Positions 36,801 through 50,260 of a stretch of DNA of 64,000 bases are shown in pieces. The notes under the pieces are model-generated. The model was not told where the DNA came from. It saw only the letters and a list, made by a program, of their open reading frames with translations, and searched no databases. Positions within the stretch are counted from its first letter, which is position 1. Every line of letters starts with the position of its first letter. This DNA is from Balanoglossus misakiensis (taxonomy: Eukaryota > Hemichordata): positions 10,044,001 to 10,108,000 of the forward strand of contig CM082585.2 in assembly GCA_040954595.2 (NCBI GenBank), given 5' to 3'. The position numbers and the translations under genes were made by a program.

Positions 36801-39800
36801 TGAGCTATAACCCATGGTTTTTTTCAAAAATCGGCCAAATTTTGATTTTCCGCAAAGTCGAAAAATTGTCATTTTTTGATGATTTCCTGAGCTATAACCC
36901 ATGGTTTTTTTCAAAAATCGGCCAAATTTTGATTTTCCGCAAAGTCGAAAAATTGTCATTTTTTGATGATTTCCTGAGCTATAACCCATGGTTTTTTTCA
37001 AAAATCGGCCAAATTTTGATTTTCCGCAAAGTCGAAAAACTGTCATTTTTTGATGATTTCCTGAGCTATAACCCATGGTTTTTTTCAAAAATCGGCCAAA
37101 TTTTGATTTTCCGCAAAGTCGAAAAACTGTCATTTTTTGATGATTTCCTGAGCTATAACCCATGGTTTTTTTCAAAAATCGGCCAAATTTTGATTTTCCG
37201 CAAAGTCGAAAAATTGTCATTTTTTGATGATTTCCTGAGCTATAACCCATGGTTTTTTTCAAAAATCGGCCAAATTTTGATTTTCCGCAAAGTCGAAAAA
37301 TTGTCATTTTTTGATGATTTCCTGAGCTATAACCCATGGTTTTTTTCAAAAATCGGCCAAATTTTGATTTTCCGCAAAGTCGAAAAATTGTCATTTTTTG
37401 ATGATTTCCTGAGCTATAACCCATGGTTTTTTTCAAAAATCGGCCAAATTTTGATTTTCCGCAAAGTCGAAAAATCGTCATTTTTTGATGATTTCCTGAG
37501 CTATAACCCATGGTTTTTTTCAAAAATCGGCCAAATTTTGATTTTCCGCAAAGTCGAAAAATTGTCATTTTTTGATGATTTCCTGAGCTATAACCCATGG
37601 TTTTTTTCAAAAATCGGCCAAATTTTGATTTTCCGCAAAGTCGAAAAATTGTCATTTTTTGATGATTTCCTGAGCTATAACCCATGGTTTTTTTCAAAAA
37701 TCGGCCAAATTTTGATTTTCCGCAAAGTCGAAAAATTGTCATTTTTTGATGATTTCCTGAGCTATAACCCATGGTTTTTTTCAAAAAATGACCAAATTTT
37801 GATTTTCCGCAAAGTCGAAAAACTGTCATTTTTTGATGATTTCCTGAGCTATAACCCATGTTTTTTTTTCAAAAATCGGCCAAATTTTGATTTTCCGCAA
37901 AGTCGAAAAACTGTCATTTTTTGATGATTTCCTGAGCTATACCCCATGTTTTTTTTCAAAAATCGGCCAAATTTTGATTTTCCGCAAAGTCGAAAAATTG
38001 TCATTTTTTGATGATTTCCTGAGCTATAACCCATGGTTTTTTTCAAAAATCGGCCAAATTTTGATTTTCCGCAAAGTCGAAAAATTGTCATTTTTTGATG
38101 ATTTCCTGAGCTATAACCCATGGTTTTTTTCAAAAATCGGCCAAATTTTGATTTTCCGCAAAGTCGAAAAATTGTCATTTTTTGATGATTTCCTGAGCTA
38201 TAACCCGTGGTTTTTTTCAAAAATCGGCCAAATTTTGATTTTCCGCAAAGTCGAAAAATTGTCATTTTTTGATGATTTCCTGAGCTATAACCCATGGTTT
38301 TTTTCAAAAATCGGCCAAATTTTGATTTTCCGCAAAGTCGAAAAATTGTCATTTTTTGATGATTTCCTGAGCTATAACCCATGGTTTTTTTCAAAAATCG
38401 GCCAAATTTTGATTTTCCGCAAAGTCGAAAAATTGTCATTTTTTGATGATTTCCTGAGCTATAACCCATGGTTTTTTTCAAAAATCGGCCAAATTTTGAT
38501 TTTCCGCAAAGTCGAAAAACTGTCATTTTTTGATGATTTCCTGAGCTATAACCCATGGTTTTTTTCAAAAATCGGCCAAATTTTGATTTTCCGCAAAGTC
38601 GAAAAACTGTCATTTTTTGATGATTTCCTGAGCTATAACCCATGGTTTTTTTCAAAAATCGGCCAAATTTTGATTTTCCGCAAAGTCGAAAAATTGTCAT
38701 TTTTTGATGATTTCCTGAGCTATAACCCATGGTTTTTTTCAAAAATCGGCCAAATTTTGATTTTCCGCAAAGTCGAAAAATTGTCATTTTTTGATGATTT
38801 CCTGAGCTATAACCCATGGTTTTTTTCAAAAATCGGCCAAATTTTGATTTTCCGCAAAGTCGAAAAATTGTCATTTTTTGATGATTTCCTGAGCTATAAC
38901 CCATGGTTTTTTTCAAAAATCGGCCAAATTTTGATTTTCCGCAAAGTCGAAAAATTGTCATTTTTTGATGATTTCCTGAGCTATAACCCATGGTTTTTTT
39001 TCAAAAATCGGCCAAATTTTGATTTTCCGCAAAGTCGAAAAATTGTCATTTTTTGATGATTTCCTGAGCTATAACCCATGGTTTTTTTCAAAAATCGGCC
39101 AAATTTTGATTTTCCGCAAAGTCGAAAAATTGTCATTTTTTGATGATTTCCTGAGCTATAACCCATGGTTTTTTTCAAAAATCGGCCAAATTTTGATTTT
39201 CCGCAAAGTCGAAAAATTGTCATTTTTTGATGATTTCCTGAGCTATAACCCATGGTTTTTTTCAAAAATCGGCCAAATTTTGATTTTCCGCAAAGTCGAA
39301 AAATTGTCATTTTTTGATGATTTCCTGAGCTATAACCCATGGTTTTTTTCAAAAATCGGCCAAATTTTGATTTTCCGCAAAGTCGAAAAATTGTCATTTT
39401 TTGATGATTTCCTGAGCTATAACCCATGGTTTTTTTCAAAAATCGGCCAAATTTTGATTTTCCGCAAAGTCGAAAAATTGTCATTTTTTGATGATTTCCT
39501 GAGCTATAACCCATGGTTTTTTTCAAAAATCGGCCAAATTTTGATTTTCCGCAAAGTCGAAAAATTGTCATTTTTTGATGATTTCCTGAGCTATAACCCA
39601 TGGTTTTTTTCAAAAATCGGCCAAATTTTGATTTTCCGCAAAGTCGAAAAATTGTCATTTTTTGATGATTTCCTGAGCTATAACCCATGGTTTTTTTCAA
39701 AAATCGGCCAAATTTTGATTTTCCGCAAAGTCGAAAAATTGTCATTTTTTGATGATTTCCTGAGCTATAACCCATGGTTTTTTTCAAAAATCGGCCAAAT

Positions 39801-40610
39801 TTTGATTTTCCGCAAAGTCGAAAAATTGTCATTTTTTGATGATTTCCTGAGCTATAACCCATGGTTTTTTTCAAAAATCGGCCAAATTTTGATTTTCCGC
39901 AAAGTCGAAAAATTGTCATTTTTTGATGATTTCCTGAGCTATAACCCATGGTTTTTTTCAAAAATCGGCCAAATTTTGATTTTCCGCAAAGTCGAAAAAT
40001 TGTCATTTTTTGATGATTTCCTGAGCTATAACCCATGGTTTTTTTCAAAAATCGGCCAAATTTTGATTTTCCGCAAAGTCGAAAAATTGTCATTTTTTGA
40101 TGATTTCCTGAGCTATAACCCATGGTTTTTTTCAAAAATCGGCCAAATTTTGATTTTCCGCAAAGTCGAAAAATTGTCATTTTTTGATGATTTCCTGAGC
40201 TATAACCCATGGTTTTTTTCAAAAATCGGCCAAATTTTGATTTTCCGCAAAGTCGAAAAATTGTCATTTTTTGATGATTTCCTGAGCTATAACCCATGGT
40301 TTTTTTCAAAAATCGGCCAAATTTTGATTTTCCGCAAAGTCGAAAAATTGTCATTTTTTGATGATTTCCTGAGCTATAACCCATGGTTTTTTTCAAAAAT
40401 CGGCCAAATTTTGATTTTCCGCAAAGTCGAAAAATTGTCATTTTTTGATGGTTTTTTTTCAAAAATCGGCCAAATTTTGATTTTCCGCAAAGTCGAAAAA
40501 TTGTCATTTTTTGATGATTTCCTGAGCTATAACCCATGGTTTTTTTCAAAAATCGGCCAAATTTTGATTTTCCGCAAAGTCGAAAAATTGTCATTTTTTG
40601 ATGATTTCAT
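30811..40610. repeat. Homogenised type B core with 15-17-monomer higher-order repeats
   Basis: More than 110 nearly identical 87-bp monomers. A pair of monomers with AAAAACTGTC starts at 34343, 35648, 37040 and 38520, that is 1305, 1392 and 1480 bp apart (15, 16 and 17 units). A single AAAAATCGTC monomer follows the first three pairs at exactly +435 bp (34778, 36083, 37475). Confidence 0.85.
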
Positions 40611-43600
40611 GAGCTATAACCCATGGTTTTTTTCAAAAAATGACCAAATTTTCAAAATTCGCAAACTCGAAAAATCGTCGATTTTTGACGATTTTCCTGA
40701 GCTATAACCCATGATTTTTTCAAAATATGACCAAATTTTCAAAATTCGCAAAATCGAAAAATCGTCGATTTTTGACGATTTTCCTGAGCTATAACCCATG
40801 ATTTTTTCAAAAAATGACCAAATTTTGATTTTCCGCAAAGTCGAAAAATTGTCATTTTTTGATGATTTCCTGAGCTATAACCCATGTTTTTTTTCAAAAA
40901 TCGGCCAAATTTTGATTTTCCGCAAAGTCGAAAAATTGTCATTTTTTGATGATTTCCTGAGCTATAACCCATGTTTTTTTTCAAAAATCGGCCAAATTTT
41001 GATTTTCCGCAAAGTCGAAAAACTGTCATTTTTTGATGATTTCCTGAGCTATACCCCATGTTTTTTTTTCAAAAATCAGCCAAATTTTGATTTTCCGCAA
41101 AGTCGAAAAATTGTCATTTTTTGATGATTTCCTGAGCTATAACCCATGGTTTTTTTCAAAAAATGACCAAATTTTCAAAATTCGCAAACTCGAAAAATCG
41201 TCGATTTTTGACGATTTTCCTGAGCTATAACCCATGGTTTTTTTCAAAAAATGACCAAATTTTCAAAATTCGCAAACTCGAAAAATCGTCGATTTTTGAC
41301 GATTTTCCTGAGCTATAACCCATGATTTTTTCAAAAAATGACCAAATTTTGATTTTCCGCAAAGTCGAAAAATTGTCATTTTTTGATGATTTCCTGAGCT
41401 ATAACCCATGGTTTTTTTCAAAAATCGGCCAAATTTTGATTTTCCGCAAAGTCGAAAAATTGTCATTTTTTGATGATTTCCTGAGCTATAACCCATGGTT
41501 TTTTTCAAAAATCGGCCAAATTTTGATTTTCCGCAAAGTCGAAAAATTGTCATTTTTTGATGATTTCCTGAGCTATAACCCATGGTTTTTTTCAAAAATC
41601 GGCCAAATTTTGATTTTCCGCAAAGTCGAAAAATTGTCATTTTTTGATGATTTCCTGAGCTATAACCCATGGTTTTTTTCAAAAATCGGCCAAATTTTGA
41701 TTTTCCGCAAAGTCGAAAAATTGTCATTTTTTGATGATTTCCTGAGCTATAACCCATGGTTTTTTTCAAAAATCGGCCAAATTTTGATTTTCCGCAAAGT
41801 CGAAAAATTGTCATTTTTTGATGATTTCCTGAGCTATAACCCATGGTTTTTTTCAAAAATCGGCCAAATTTTGATTTTCCGCAAAGTCGAAAAATTGTCA
41901 TTTTTTGATGATTTCCTGAGCTATAACCCATGGTTTTTTTCAAAAATCGGCCAAATTTTGATTTTCCGCAAAGTCGAAAAATTGTCATTTTTTGATGGTT
42001 TTTTTTCAAAAATCGGCCAAATTTTGATTTTCCGCAAAGTCGAAAAATTGTCATTTTTTGATGATTTCCTGAGCTATAACCCATGGTTTTTTTCAAAAAT
42101 CGGCCAAATTTTGATTTTCCGCAAAGTCGAAAAATTGTCATTTTTTGATGATTTCCTGAGCTATAACCCATGGTTTTTTTCAAAAATCGGCCAAATTTTG
42201 ATTTTCCGCAAAGTCGAAAAATTGTCATTTTTTGATGATTTCCTGAGCTATAACCCATGGTTTTTTTTCAAAAATCGGCCAAATTTTGATTTTCCGCAAA
42301 GTCGAAAAATTGTCATTTTTTGATGATTTCCTGAGCTATAACCCATGGTTTTTTTCAAAAATCGGCCAAATTTTGATTTTCCGCAAAGTCGAAAAATTGT
42401 CATTTTTTGATGATTTCCTGAGCTATAACCCATGGTTTTTTTCAAAAATCGGCCAAATTTTGATTTTCCGCAAAGTCGAAAAATTGTCATTTTTTGATGA
42501 TTTCCTGAGCTATAACCCATGGTTTTTTTCAAAAATCGGCCAAATTTTGATTTTCCGCAAAGTCGAAAAATTGTCATTTTTTGATGATTTCCTGAGCTAT
42601 AACCCATGGTTTTTTTCAAAAATCGGCCAAATTTTGATTTTCCGCAAAGTCGAAAAATTGTCATTTTTTGATGATTTCCTGAGCTATAACCCATGGTTTT
42701 TTTCAAAAATCGGCCAAATTTTGATTTTCCGCAAAGTCGAAAAATTGTCATTTTTTGATGATTTCCTGAGCTATAACCCATGGTTTTTTTCAAAAATCGG
42801 CCAAATTTTGATTTTCCGCAAAGTCGAAAAATTGTCATTTTTTGATGATTTCCTGAGCTATAACCCATGGTTTTTTTCAAAAATCGGCCAAATTTTGATT
42901 TTCCGCAAAGTCGAAAAATTGTCATTTTTTGATGATTTCCTGAGCTATAACCCATGGTTTTTTTCAAAAATCGGCCAAATTTTGATTTTCCGCAAAGTCG
43001 AAAAATTGTCATTTTTTGATGATTTCCTGAGCTATAACCCATGGTTTTTTTCAAAAATCGGCCAAATTTTGATTTTCCGCAAAGTCGAAAAATTGTCATT
43101 TTTTGATGATTTCCTGAGCTATAACCCATGGTTTTTTTCAAAAATCGGCCAAATTTTGATTTTCCGCAAAGTCGAAAAATTGTCATTTTTTGATGATTTC
43201 CTGAGCTATAACCCATGGTTTTTTTCAAAAATCGGCCAAATTTTGATTTTCCGCAAAGTCGAAAAATTGTCATTTTTTGATGATTTCCTGAGCTATAACC
43301 CATGGTTTTTTTCAAAAATCGGCCAAATTTTGATTTTCCGCAAAGTCGAAAAATTGTCATTTTTTGATGATTTCCTGAGCTATAACCCATGGTTTTTTTC
43401 AAAAATCGGCCAAATTTTGATTTTCCGCAAAGTCGAAAAATTGTCATTTTTTGATGGTTTTTTTTCAAAAATCGGCCAAATTTTGATTTTCCGCAAAGTC
43501 GAAAAATTGTCATTTTTTGATGATTTCCTGAGCTATAACCCATGGTTTTTTTCAAAAATCGGCCAAATTTTGATTTTCCGCAAAGTCGAAAAATTGTCAT

Positions 43601-46600
43601 TTTTTGATGATTTCATGAGCTATAACCCATGGTTTTTTTCAAAAAATGACCAAATTTTCAAAATTCGCAAACTCGAAAAATCGTCGATTTTTGACGATTT
43701 TCCTGAGCTATAACCCATGATTTTTTCAAAATATGACCAAATTTTCAAAATTCGCAAAATCGAAAAATCGTCGATTTTTGACGATTTTCCTGAGCTATAA
43801 CCCATGATTTTTTCAAAAAATGACCAAATTTTGATTTTCCGCAAAGTCGAAAAATTGTCATTTTTTGATGATTTCCTGAGCTATAACCCATGTTTTTTTT
43901 CAAAAATCGGCCAAATTTTGATTTTCCGCAAAGTCGAAAAATTGTCATTTTTTGATGATTTCCTGAGCTATAACCCATGTTTTTTTTCAAAAATCGGCCA
44001 AATTTTGATTTTCCGCAAAGTCGAAAAACTGTCATTTTTTGATGATTTCCTGAGCTATACCCCATGTTTTTTTTTCAAAAATCAGCCAAATTTTGATTTT
44101 CCGCAAAGTCGAAAAATTGTCATTTTTTGATGATTTCCTGAGCTATAACCCATGGTTTTTTTCAAAAAATGACCAAATTTTCAAAATTCGCAAACTCGAA
44201 AAATCGTCGATTTTTGACGATTTTCCTGAGCTATAACCCATGGTTTTTTTCAAAAAATGACCAAATTTTCAAAATTCGCAAACTCGAAAAATCGTCGATT
44301 TTTGACGATTTTCCTGAGCTATAACCCATGATTTTTTCAAAAAATGACCAAATTTTGATTTTCCGCAAAGTCGAAAAATTGTCATTTTTTGATGATTTCC
44401 TGAGCTATAACCCATGGTTTTTTTCAAAAATCGGCCAAATTTTGATTTTCCGCAAAGTCGAAAAATTGTCATTTTTTGATGATTTCCTGAGCTATAACCC
44501 ATGGTTTTTTTCAAAAATCGGCCAAATTTTGATTTTCCGCAAAGTCGAAAAATTGTCATTTTTTGATGATTTCCTGAGCTATAACCCATGGTTTTTTTCA
44601 AAAATCGGCCAAATTTTGATTTTCCGCAAAGTCGAAAAATTGTCATTTTTTGATGATTTCCTGAGCTATAACCCATGGTTTTTTTCAAAAATCGGCCAAA
44701 TTTTGATTTTCCGCAAAGTCGAAAAATTGTCATTTTTTGATGATTTCCTGAGCTATAACCCATGGTTTTTTTCAAAAATCGGCCAAATTTTGATTTTCCG
44801 CAAAGTCGAAAAATTGTCATTTTTTGATGATTTCCTGAGCTATAACCCATGGTTTTTTTCAAAAATCGGCCAAATTTTGATTTTCCGCAAAGTCGAAAAA
44901 TTGTCATTTTTTGATGATTTCCTGAGCTATAACCCATGGTTTTTTTCAAAAATCGGCCAAATTTTGATTTTCCGCAAAGTCGAAAAATTGTCATTTTTTG
45001 ATGGTTTTTTTTCAAAAATCGGCCAAATTTTGATTTTCCGCAAAGTCGAAAAATTGTCATTTTTTGATGATTTCCTGAGCTATAACCCATGGTTTTTTTC
45101 AAAAATCGGCCAAATTTTGATTTTCCGCAAAGTCGAAAAATTGTCATTTTTTGATGATTTCCTGAGCTATAACCCATGGTTTTTTTCAAAAAATGACCAA
45201 ATTTTCAAAATTCGCAAACTCGAAAAATCGTCGATTTTTGACGATTTTCCTGAGCTATAACCCATGATTTTTTCAAAATATGACCAAATTTTCAAAATTC
45301 GCAAAATCGAAAAATCGTCGATTTTTGACGATTTTCCTGAGCTATAACCCATGATTTTTTCAAAAAATGACCAAATTTTGATTTTCCGCAAAGTCGAAAA
45401 ATTGTCATTTTTTGATGATTTCCTGAGCTATAACCCATGTTTTTTTTCAAAAATCGGCCAAATTTTGATTTTCCGCAAAGTCGAAAAATTGTCATTTTTT
45501 GATGATTTCCTGAGCTATAACCCATGTTTTTTTTCAAAAATCGGCCAAATTTTGATTTTCCGCAAAGTCGAAAAACTGTCATTTTTTGATGATTTCCTGA
45601 GCTATACCCCATGTTTTTTTTTCAAAAATCGGCCAAATTTTGATTTTCCGCAAAGTCGAAAAATTGTCATTTTTTGATGATTTCCTGAGCTATAACCCAT
45701 GGTTTTTTTCAAAAAATGACCAAATTTTCAAAATTCGCAAACTCGAAAAATCGTCGATTTTTGACGATTTTCCTGAGCTATAACCCATGATTTTTTCAAA
45801 AAATGACCAAATTTTGATTTTCCGCAAAGTCGAAAAATTGTCATTTTTTGATGATTTCCTGAGCTATAACCCATGGTTTTTTTCAAAAATCGGCCAAATT
45901 TTGATTTTCCGCAAAGTCGAAAAATTGTCATTTTTTGATGATTTCCTGAGCTATAACCCATGGTTTTTTTCAAAAATCGGCCAAATTTTGATTTTCCGCA
46001 AAGTCGAAAAATTGTCATTTTTTGATGATTTCCTGAGCTATAACCCATGGTTTTTTTCAAAAATCGGCCAAATTTTGATTTTCCGCAAAGTCGAAAAATT
46101 GTCATTTTTTGATGATTTCCTGAGCTATAACCCATGGTTTTTTTCAAAAATCGGCCAAATTTTGATTTTCCGCAAAGTCGAAAAATTGTCATTTTTTGAT
46201 GATTTCCTGAGCTATAACCCATGGTTTTTTTCAAAAATCGGCCAAATTTTGATTTTCCGCAAAGTCGAAAAATTGTCATTTTTTGATGATTTCCTGAGCT
46301 ATAACCCATGGTTTTTTTCAAAAATCGGCCAAATTTTGATTTTCCGCAAAGTCGAAAAATTGTCATTTTTTGATGATTTCCTGAGCTATAACCCATGGTT
46401 TTTTTCAAAAATCGGCCAAATTTTGATTTTCCGCAAAGTCGAAAAATTGTCATTTTTTGATGATTTCCTGAGCTATAACCCATGGTTTTTTTTCAAAAAT
46501 CGGCCAAATTTTGATTTTCCGCAAAGTCGAAAAATTGTCATTTTTTGATGATTTCCTGAGCTATAACCCATGGTTTTTTTTCAAAAATCGGCCAAATTTT

Positions 46601-49600
46601 GATTTTCCGCAAAGTCGAAAAATTGTCATTTTTTGATGATTTCCTGAGCTATAACCCATGGTTTTTTTCAAAAATCGGCCAAATTTTGATTTTCCGCAAA
46701 GTCGAAAAATTGTCATTTTTTGATGATTTCCTGAGCTATAACCCATGGTTTTTTTCAAAAATCGGCCAAATTTTGATTTTCCGCAAAGTCGAAAAATTGT
46801 CATTTTTTGATGATTTCCTGAGCTATAACCCATGGTTTTTTTCAAAAATCGGCCAAATTTTGATTTTCCGCAAAGTCGAAAAATTGTCATTTTTTGATGA
46901 TTTCCTGAGCTATAACCCATGGTTTTTTTCAAAAATCGGCCAAATTTTGATTTTCCGCAAAGTCGAAAAATTGTCATTTTTTGATGATTTCCTGAGCTAT
47001 AACCCATGGTTTTTTTCAAAAATCGGCCAAATTTTGATTTTCCGCAAAGTCGAAAAATTGTCATTTTTTGATGATTTCCTGAGCTATAACCCATGGTTTT
47101 TTTCAAAAATCGGCCAAATTTTGATTTTCCGCAAAGTCGAAAAATTGTCATTTTTTGATGATTTCCTGAGCTATAACCCATGGTTTTTTTCAAAAATCGG
47201 CCAAATTTTGATTTTCCGCAAAGTCGAAAAATTGTCATTTTTTGATGATTTCCTGAGCTATAACCCATGGTTTTTTTCAAAAATCGGCCAAATTTTGATT
47301 TTCCGCAAAGTCGAAAAATTGTCATTTTTTGATGTTTTTTTTTCAAAAATCGGCCAAATTTTGATTTTCCGCAAAGTCGAAAAATTGTCATTTTTTGATG
47401 ATTTCCTGAGCTATAACCCATGGTTTTTTTCAAAAATCGGCCAAATTTTGATTTTCCGCAAAGTCGAAAAATTGTCATTTTTTGATGATTTCCTGAGCTA
47501 TAACCCATGTTTTTTTTCAAAAAATGACCAAATTTTCAAAATTCGCAAACTCGAAAAATCGTCGATTTTTGACGATTTTCCTGAGCTATAACCCATGATT
47601 TTTTCAAAATATGACCAAATTTTCAAAATTCGCAAAATCGAAAAATCGTCGATTTTTGACGATTTTCCTGAGCTATAACCCATGATTTTTTCAAAAAATG
47701 ACCAAATTTTGATTTTCCGCAAAGTCGAAAAATTGTCATTTTTTGATGATTTCCTGAGCTATAACCCATGTTTTTTTTCAAAAATCGGCCAAATTTTGAT
47801 TTTCCGCAAAGTCGAAAAATTGTCATTTTTTGATGATTTCCTGAGCTATAACCCATGTTTTTTTTCAAAAATCGGCCAAATTTTGATTTTCCGCAAAGTC
47901 GAAAAACTGTCATTTTTTGATGATTTCCTGAGCTATACCCCATGTTTTTTTTCAAAAATCAGCCAAATTTTGATTTTCCGCAAAGTCGAAAAATTGTCAT
48001 TTTTTGATGATTTCCTGAGCTATAACCCATGGTTTTTTTCAAAAAATGACCAAATTTTCAAAATTCGCAAACTCGAAAAATCGTCGATTTTTGACGATTT
48101 TCCTGAGCTATAACCCATGGTTTTTTTCAAAAAATGACCAAATTTTCAAAATTCGCAAACTCGAAAAATCGTCGATTTTTGACGATTTTCCTGAGCTATA
48201 ACCCATGATTTTTTCAAAAAATGACCAAATTTTGATTTTCCGCAAAGTCGAAAAATTGTCATTTTTTGATGATTTCCTGAGCTATAACCCATGGTTTTTT
48301 TCAAAAATCGGCCAAATTTTGATTTTCCGCAAAGTCGAAAAATTGTCATTTTTTGATGATTTCCTGAGCTATAACCCATGGTTTTTTTCAAAAATCGGCC
48401 AAATTTTGATTTTCCGCAAAGTCGAAAAATTGTCATTTTTTGATGATTTCCTGAGCTATAACCCATGGTTTTTTTCAAAAATCGGCCAAATTTTGATTTT
48501 CCGCAAAGTCGAAAAATTGTCATTTTTTGATGATTTCCTGAGCTATAACCCATGGTTTTTTTCAAAAATCGGCCAAATTTTGATTTTCCGCAAAGTCGAA
48601 AAATTGTCATTTTTTGATGATTTCCTGAGCTATAACCCATGGTTTTTTTCAAAAATCGGCCAAATTTTGATTTTCCGCAAAGTCGAAAAATTGTCATTTT
48701 TTGATGATTTCCTGAGCTATAACCCATGGTTTTTTTCAAAAATCGGCCAAATTTTGATTTTCCGCAAAGTCGAAAAATTGTCATTTTTTGATGATTTCCT
48801 GAGCTATAACCCATGGTTTTTTTTCAAAAATCGGCCAAATTTTGATTTTCCGCAAAGTCGAAAAATTGTCATTTTTTGATGATTTCCTGAGCTATAACCC
48901 ATGGTTTTTTTTCAAAAATCGGCCAAATTTTGATTTTCCGCAAAGTCGAAAAATTGTCATTTTTTGATGATTTCCTGAGCTATAACCCATGGTTTTTTTC
49001 AAAAATCGGCCAAATTTTGATTTTCCGCAAAGTCGAAAAATTGTCATTTTTTGATGATTTCCTGAGCTATAACCCATGGTTTTTTTCAAAAATCGGCCAA
49101 ATTTTGATTTTCCGCAAAGTCGAAAAATTGTCATTTTTTGATGATTTCCTGAGCTATAACCCATGGTTTTTTTCAAAAATCGGCCAAATTTTGATTTTCC
49201 GCAAAGTCGAAAAATTGTCATTTTTTGATGATTTCCTGAGCTATAACCCATGGTTTTTTTCAAAAATCGGCCAAATTTTGATTTTCCGCAAAGTCGAAAA
49301 ATTGTCATTTTTTGATGATTTCCTGAGCTATAACCCATGGTTTTTTTCAAAAATCGGCCAAATTTTGATTTTCCGCAAAGTCGAAAAATTGTCATTTTTT
49401 GATGATTTCCTGAGCTATAACCCATGGTTTTTTTCAAAAATCGGCCAAATTTTGATTTTCCGCAAAGTCGAAAAATTGTCATTTTTTGATGATTTCCTGA
49501 GCTATAACCCATGATTTTTTTCAAAAATCGGCCAAATTTTGATTTTCCGCAAAGTCGAAAAATTGTCATTTTTTGATGATTTCCTGAGCTATAACCCATG

Positions 49601-50260
49601 GTTTTTTTCAAAAATCGGCCAAATTTTGATTTTCCGCAAAGTCGAAAAATTGTCATTTTTTGATGATTTCCTGAGCTATAACCCATGGTTTTTTTCAAAA
49701 ATCGGCCAAATTTTGATTTTCCGCAAAGTCGAAAAATTGTCATTTTTTGATGATTTCCTGAGCTATAACCCATGGTTTTTTTCAAAAATCGGCCAAATTT
49801 TGATTTTCCGCAAAGTCGAAAAATTGTCATTTTTTGATGATTTCCTGAGCTATAACCCATGGTTTTTTTCAAAAATCGGCCAAATTTTGATTTTCCGCAA
49901 AGTCGAAAAATTGTCATTTTTTGATGATTTCCTGAGCTATAACCCATGGTTTTTTTCAAAAATCGGCCAAATTTTGATTTTCCGCAAAGTCGAAAAATTG
50001 TCATTTTTTGATGATTTCCTGAGCTATAACCCATGGTTTTTTTCAAAAAATGACCAAATTTTCAAAATTCGCAAACTCGAAAAATCGTCGATTTTTGACG
50101 ATTTTCCTGAGCTATAACCCATGATTTTTTCAAAAAATGACCAAATTTTCAAAATTCGCAAAATCGAAAAATCGTCGATTTTTGACGATTTTCCTGAGCT
50201 ATAACCCATGATTTTTTCAAAAAATGACCAAATTTTGATTTTCCGCAAAGTCGAAAAATT
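40611..50260. repeat. Second higher-order domain with type A doublets and 21-bp-deleted monomers
   Basis: Type A doublets begin near 40640, 43646, 45193, 47524 and 50050 (intervals 3006, 1547, 2331 and 2526 bp). A shortened monomer reading GATGGTTTTTTTTC is seen at 40447, 41994, 43452 and 45000, with a variant at 47332. It lies 192-194 bp before four of the doublets. Blocks of CCCATGTTTTTTTT monomers follow each doublet in the same order. Confidence 0.85.
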
